From Azophilus sp965221755 (GTDB lineage Bacteria; Pseudomonadota; Gammaproteobacteria; Pseudomonadales; Azotimanducaceae): a DNA stretch of 64,000 nucleotides. The position numbers were made by a program, and so were the translations under genes. The stretch is from the NCBI GenBank assembly GCA_965221755.1, contig OZ244921.1, positions 2,356,001 to 2,420,000 of the forward strand, given 5' to 3'. Shown in pieces: positions 62,528 through 64,000 of this stretch (positions are counted from its first letter, which is position 1; each line of letters opens with the position of its first letter). Below the pieces are notes generated by a model. The model was not told the DNA's origin. It ran no database searches and saw only the letters and a program-made list of their open reading frames with translations.

Positions 62528-62542
62528 CCTTGGATTGTCGTC

Positions 62543-63813
62543 ATGGAAGCGAAACGCACGTTGCCGATCGGCATCCAAACCTTTCGCGAGATTCGGGAGC
62601 AGGGATGCTACTACGCCGATAAATCCGCCCACGCCCTGCGCTTGGTGGACGACGCCAAGCATTTCCTCCTCTCCCGCCCGCGGCGGTTCGGCAAGAGCCT
62701 GTTCCTGGACATGCTCAAGGAGCTCTTTCGTTCCTGACCGGGGTGAGCAAGTTCTCCAAGGTGAGCTTGTTCTCGGGCCTGAACAATCTGCTGGACATCA
62801 GCCTTGATCCGCGCTACTCGACCATTTGCGGCTACACCCAGGAGGATTTGGAAACCGTGTTTGCGCCGGAGCTCGTCGGATTGGATGCGGCTGCGATTCG
62901 GGAATGGTACAACGGCTACTCCTGGTCAGGCGCGGACAAGGTTTACAACCCGTTCGACGTTCTGCTGCTCTTCAAGCGGCGCACGTTTGACGCCCATTGG
63001 TTCGAGACCGGCACGCCCTCGTTTTTGGTCAAGACGCTGCTCGAACAGGGTGTGGGCGCCGCAAACCTCGAAGGCCTGCGCGGCACCAATGCGTTGCTGT
63101 CGTCGTTTGACGTGGATGACATCGCGTTGGAGGCGCTGCTTTTTCAAACCGGCTGCCTCACCATAGCCGAGGTGGAGGACCGCGATGGCCAGCCCCTCTT
63201 CCGGCTGGGCTACCCGAACCGGGAAGTGCGGCAGAGCCTCAACGACAGTTTGCTCAAAGCCATGCTGCCCGCTGCCGCGCATCGGCTGGTCGCCGCCGCC
63301 CCCCTGCGCCGCCTGTTGCAGGCCGAGGACTTCAACGGCTTGGAGGCCCTGCTGCGGACGCTGCTGTCAGGCATTCCCTACAATTGGCACGTCAACAACA
63401 ACATGGCTCATTTCGAGGGCTACTACGCCAGCGTGTTCTATGCCAGCTTTGCTGCGGCCGGCTTGGATGTCCGCGCCGAGGATGCCACCAGCCACGGGCG
63501 CTTGGACATGGCGGTGCGGCTCGGCGAGCGTGTTTTCCTGTTCGAGTTCAAGGTCAGCGAGGCCGTGCCCCAAGGTTCGGCGCTCGCCCAACTGAAGGCG
63601 CGCGTGTGCGGGCTCAGAAACAGTTCGGAATCTGGCCTGAGCTGCGAGCGCGGAGTTTCGCGTAGCGAAACTCCATCCGCCTCTCGCTCTCTGGGCGAGA
63701 GGCGCGGGTATGCTGACAAGTACCGGCGGGACGGCAAGCGGATCCTCTTGGTTGGCGTGGAGTTCAGCCGTGAGCGGCGCAACCTCACCGCCTTTGATGT
63801 GGAGTTGGCATGA
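62543..63813 (+). pseudogene. AAA-ATPase/PD-(D/E)XK nuclease protein with internal deletion and in-frame repeat
   Basis: Member of the AAA-ATPase-like plus PD-(D/E)XK (DUF1703) family, usually about 520 residues. The start MEAKRTLPIGIQTFREIREQ and P-loop RPRRFGKSLFLDML are present. At 62731 the frame breaks: about 150 residues, including Walker B, are missing, and the sequence resumes at FLTGVSKFSKVSLFSGLNNL. The nuclease domain follows, with GRLDMAVRLGERVFLFEFKV. A hairpin repeat at 63601-63712 adds about 33 residues in frame between QLKAR and GYADKYR. The second part could still be translated from the GTG at 62743. It overlaps yacG by four bases. Confidence 0.8.
63601..63712 (-). repeat. 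Modular hairpin repeat, copy 6, inserted in frame in a coding region
   Basis: Tail CAGAAACAGTTCGGAATCTG, constant stem GGAGTTTCGC-gta-GCGAAACTCC, and a new variable stem CGCCTCTCGC-tctctg-GGCGAGAGGCG. It lies between the codons for QLKAR and GYADKYR, keeps the frame open, and adds about 99 bases. Confidence 0.85.
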
Positions 63814-64000
63814 GTGAGGAAGCCGCACGGATAGTCGCCTGTCCGAACTGCGGAAAGGCCGCCAAGTGGACCACCCGCAACCCGTTTCGCCCGTTTTGCT
63901 CCGAACGCTGCAAGCTGATCGACCTCGGTGAATGGGCCAGCGAGCGGCATGTCATTCCCGGCAGCGAGGTCGATGAGTTCATGGGCAGCGACTTGGAGGG
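63810..64000 (+). CDS. yacG: DNA gyrase inhibitor / zinc-binding protein YacG (partial, right edge)
   Basis: First 63 residues of YacG, a small zinc protein reported to inhibit DNA gyrase. The four Cys ligands are visible in IVACPNCGKAAKW and FRPFCSERCKLIDLGEWASE. The acidic end is just beginning (SEVDEFMGSDLE). The ATG overlaps the upstream stop as ATGA. The family is only about 65 residues long, so little is missing. Confidence 0.93.
   Translation, partial: MSEEAARIVACPNCGKAAKWTTRNPFRPFCSERCKLIDLGEWASERHVIPGSEVDEFMGSDLE

Noticed and set aside
60974..62662. Minus-strand frame of 562 codons opposite the TPR and MBL genes
   Set aside because: Antisense to two recognisable genes and without any family resemblance.

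Overview
The window is a GC-rich chromosomal segment of a gammaproteobacterium. The evidence is conserved gene order: asmA-mutY-yggX on the minus strand, then hup-ppiD, a YafS-like methyltransferase-rnhA-dnaQ, and yacG at the right edge, plus a tRNA-Phe with an encoded CCA end. The many TonB receptors, MITE-like repeats, insertion sequences and broken genes suggest an environmental or host-associated lineage with active mobile DNA. That lifestyle is an inference, and I cannot name the species.

Layout. 1-6.8 kb is a decayed accessory zone: a partial M48 protease, two Rpn/YhgA-type genes (one split by an IS1634-family element whose 6-bp target duplication is visible), a frameshifted hydrolase, an IS5-type element with a slippery A8 frameshift site, and a DUF2335 remnant. 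6.8-14.1 kb is the most striking metabolic cluster. Heavy and light chains of a tryptophan-tryptophylquinone (TTQ) amine dehydrogenase are followed in one tightly coupled operon by biotin carboxylase, a separate biotin carrier protein, a carboxyltransferase beta subunit and an isovaleryl-CoA-type dehydrogenase. A divergent TetR regulator and an inverted repeat over both promoters complete it. A TonB receptor, MetY-like sulfhydrylase, CoA-binding protein, a branched-chain amino-acid type ABC transporter (livHMGF, no livK) and an AMP-forming acyl-CoA ligase follow on the plus strand to 24 kb.

24-38 kb is again mosaic: a VapBC-like toxin-antitoxin pair joined to a beheaded TonB receptor, a TPR gene fused to a beheaded PIF1-like helicase, an LLM-class oxidoreductase, an orphan beta-class DNA methyltransferase, PepA with a clear promoter and palindrome, an IS5 element, an M32 carboxypeptidase, an ISNCY remnant, and an unrecognised two-gene cassette ending in an XRE-type HTH. 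38-45 kb carries an RND pump with its adaptor, an FMN alpha-hydroxyacid dehydrogenase and a ferredoxin-reductase-like FAD enzyme.

45.4-50.2 kb (minus) is an envelope-stress-like operon: secreted TAXI-like protein, DUF2491, PspA, a tiny membrane protein, then a GluR0-type channel with a TVGYGD filter inside a substrate-binding domain. 50-64 kb is mostly housekeeping genes separated by repeats.

Two sequence-level themes run through the window. One is a dispersed modular repeat with a constant hairpin (GGAGTTTCGC/GCGAAACTCC), a constant tail and a swappable second hairpin; one copy is inserted in frame in an AAA/PD-(D/E)XK gene. The other is a set of IS5-like and MITE-like elements at CTAG, several exactly at the TAG stop codon of the neighbouring gene.
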